From NCBI GenBank assembly GCA_037893225.1, contig JAZGUH010000324.1, forward strand, positions 248,001 through 312,000: a stretch of 64,000 nucleotides of DNA, read 5' to 3'. The position numbers and the translations under genes are program-made. Numbering within the stretch: the stretch's first letter is position 1; every line of letters begins with the position of its first letter. The DNA is from Hippasteria phrygiana. Lineage: Eukaryota > Echinodermata > Asteroidea > Valvatida > Goniasteridae. Below are positions 63,961-64,000 of this stretch, in pieces. The notes below the pieces were generated by a model. That model did not search any database and was not told where the DNA came from. It saw only the letters and a list, made by a program, of their open reading frames with translations.

Positions 63961-64000
63961 CAATTGAACATTTTTCTTTTTCTCTTGTTGTTGGTTACTC

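Overview
This is eukaryotic DNA, almost certainly from an invertebrate animal. The evidence is three spliced exons of an animal fatty-acid transport protein, a tRNA-derived SINE, Tc1-type and MITE-type DNA transposons, and a Tx1-clade non-LTR retrotransposon. A marine deuterostome such as an echinoderm or hemichordate is my guess from the style of the repeats, with low confidence. Most of the window is repetitive, and only about 0.6 kb can be assigned to a recognisable cellular gene.

Layout. (1) Positions 1-12,180 hold a complex satellite array that runs off the left edge. It is built from a 401-bp monomer (with a TATA-like box and a double TGACGTCA palindrome), a monomer of about 146 bp (TGACGTCA plus the palindrome GTCACGTGAC), a 957-bp tandem pair, and a 2.6-2.7 kb higher-order repeat present about three times. 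(2) Positions 12,180-17,670 are mostly non-coding. They contain a fold-back fragment of a Tc1-like transposase, a fragment with a tyrosine-recombinase-like domain, a direct repeat about 566 bp apart, and a decayed copy of the 401-bp satellite. (3) Positions 17,674-53,346 hold six head-to-tail copies of one Tx1-like non-LTR retrotransposon of about 5.87 kb. Copies 1-4 have both ORFs open. Copies 5 and 6 are broken by small indels, and copy 6 also carries a 441-bp transposon inserted in ORF1. (4) Positions 53,350-59,760 contain a decayed satellite monomer, several inverted and tandem repeats, a MITE, and one possible terminal exon of unknown function. (5) Positions 59,983-60,852 hold the last three exons of an SLC27A (FATP / very-long-chain acyl-CoA synthetase) gene on the minus strand. 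(6) Positions 60,853-64,000 are intron or intergenic DNA with a tRNA-derived SINE and an AT-rich GTAAA-type low-complexity tract.

How the retrotransposon parts fit together. ORF1 is a nucleic-acid-binding protein with three CCHC knuckles plus a second eight-cysteine cluster. ORF2 is an APE-type endonuclease and reverse transcriptase with a C-terminal CCHC finger and no RNase H. The two ORFs are in the same frame, 24 nt apart. The element sequence is unusually rich in long perfect hairpins from the 5'UTR through both ORFs to the 3' end. In the diverged sixth copy nearly all changes in the 5'UTR hairpins fall in loops or keep pairing. This structured RNA, together with the tandem array, is the most interesting thing in the window.
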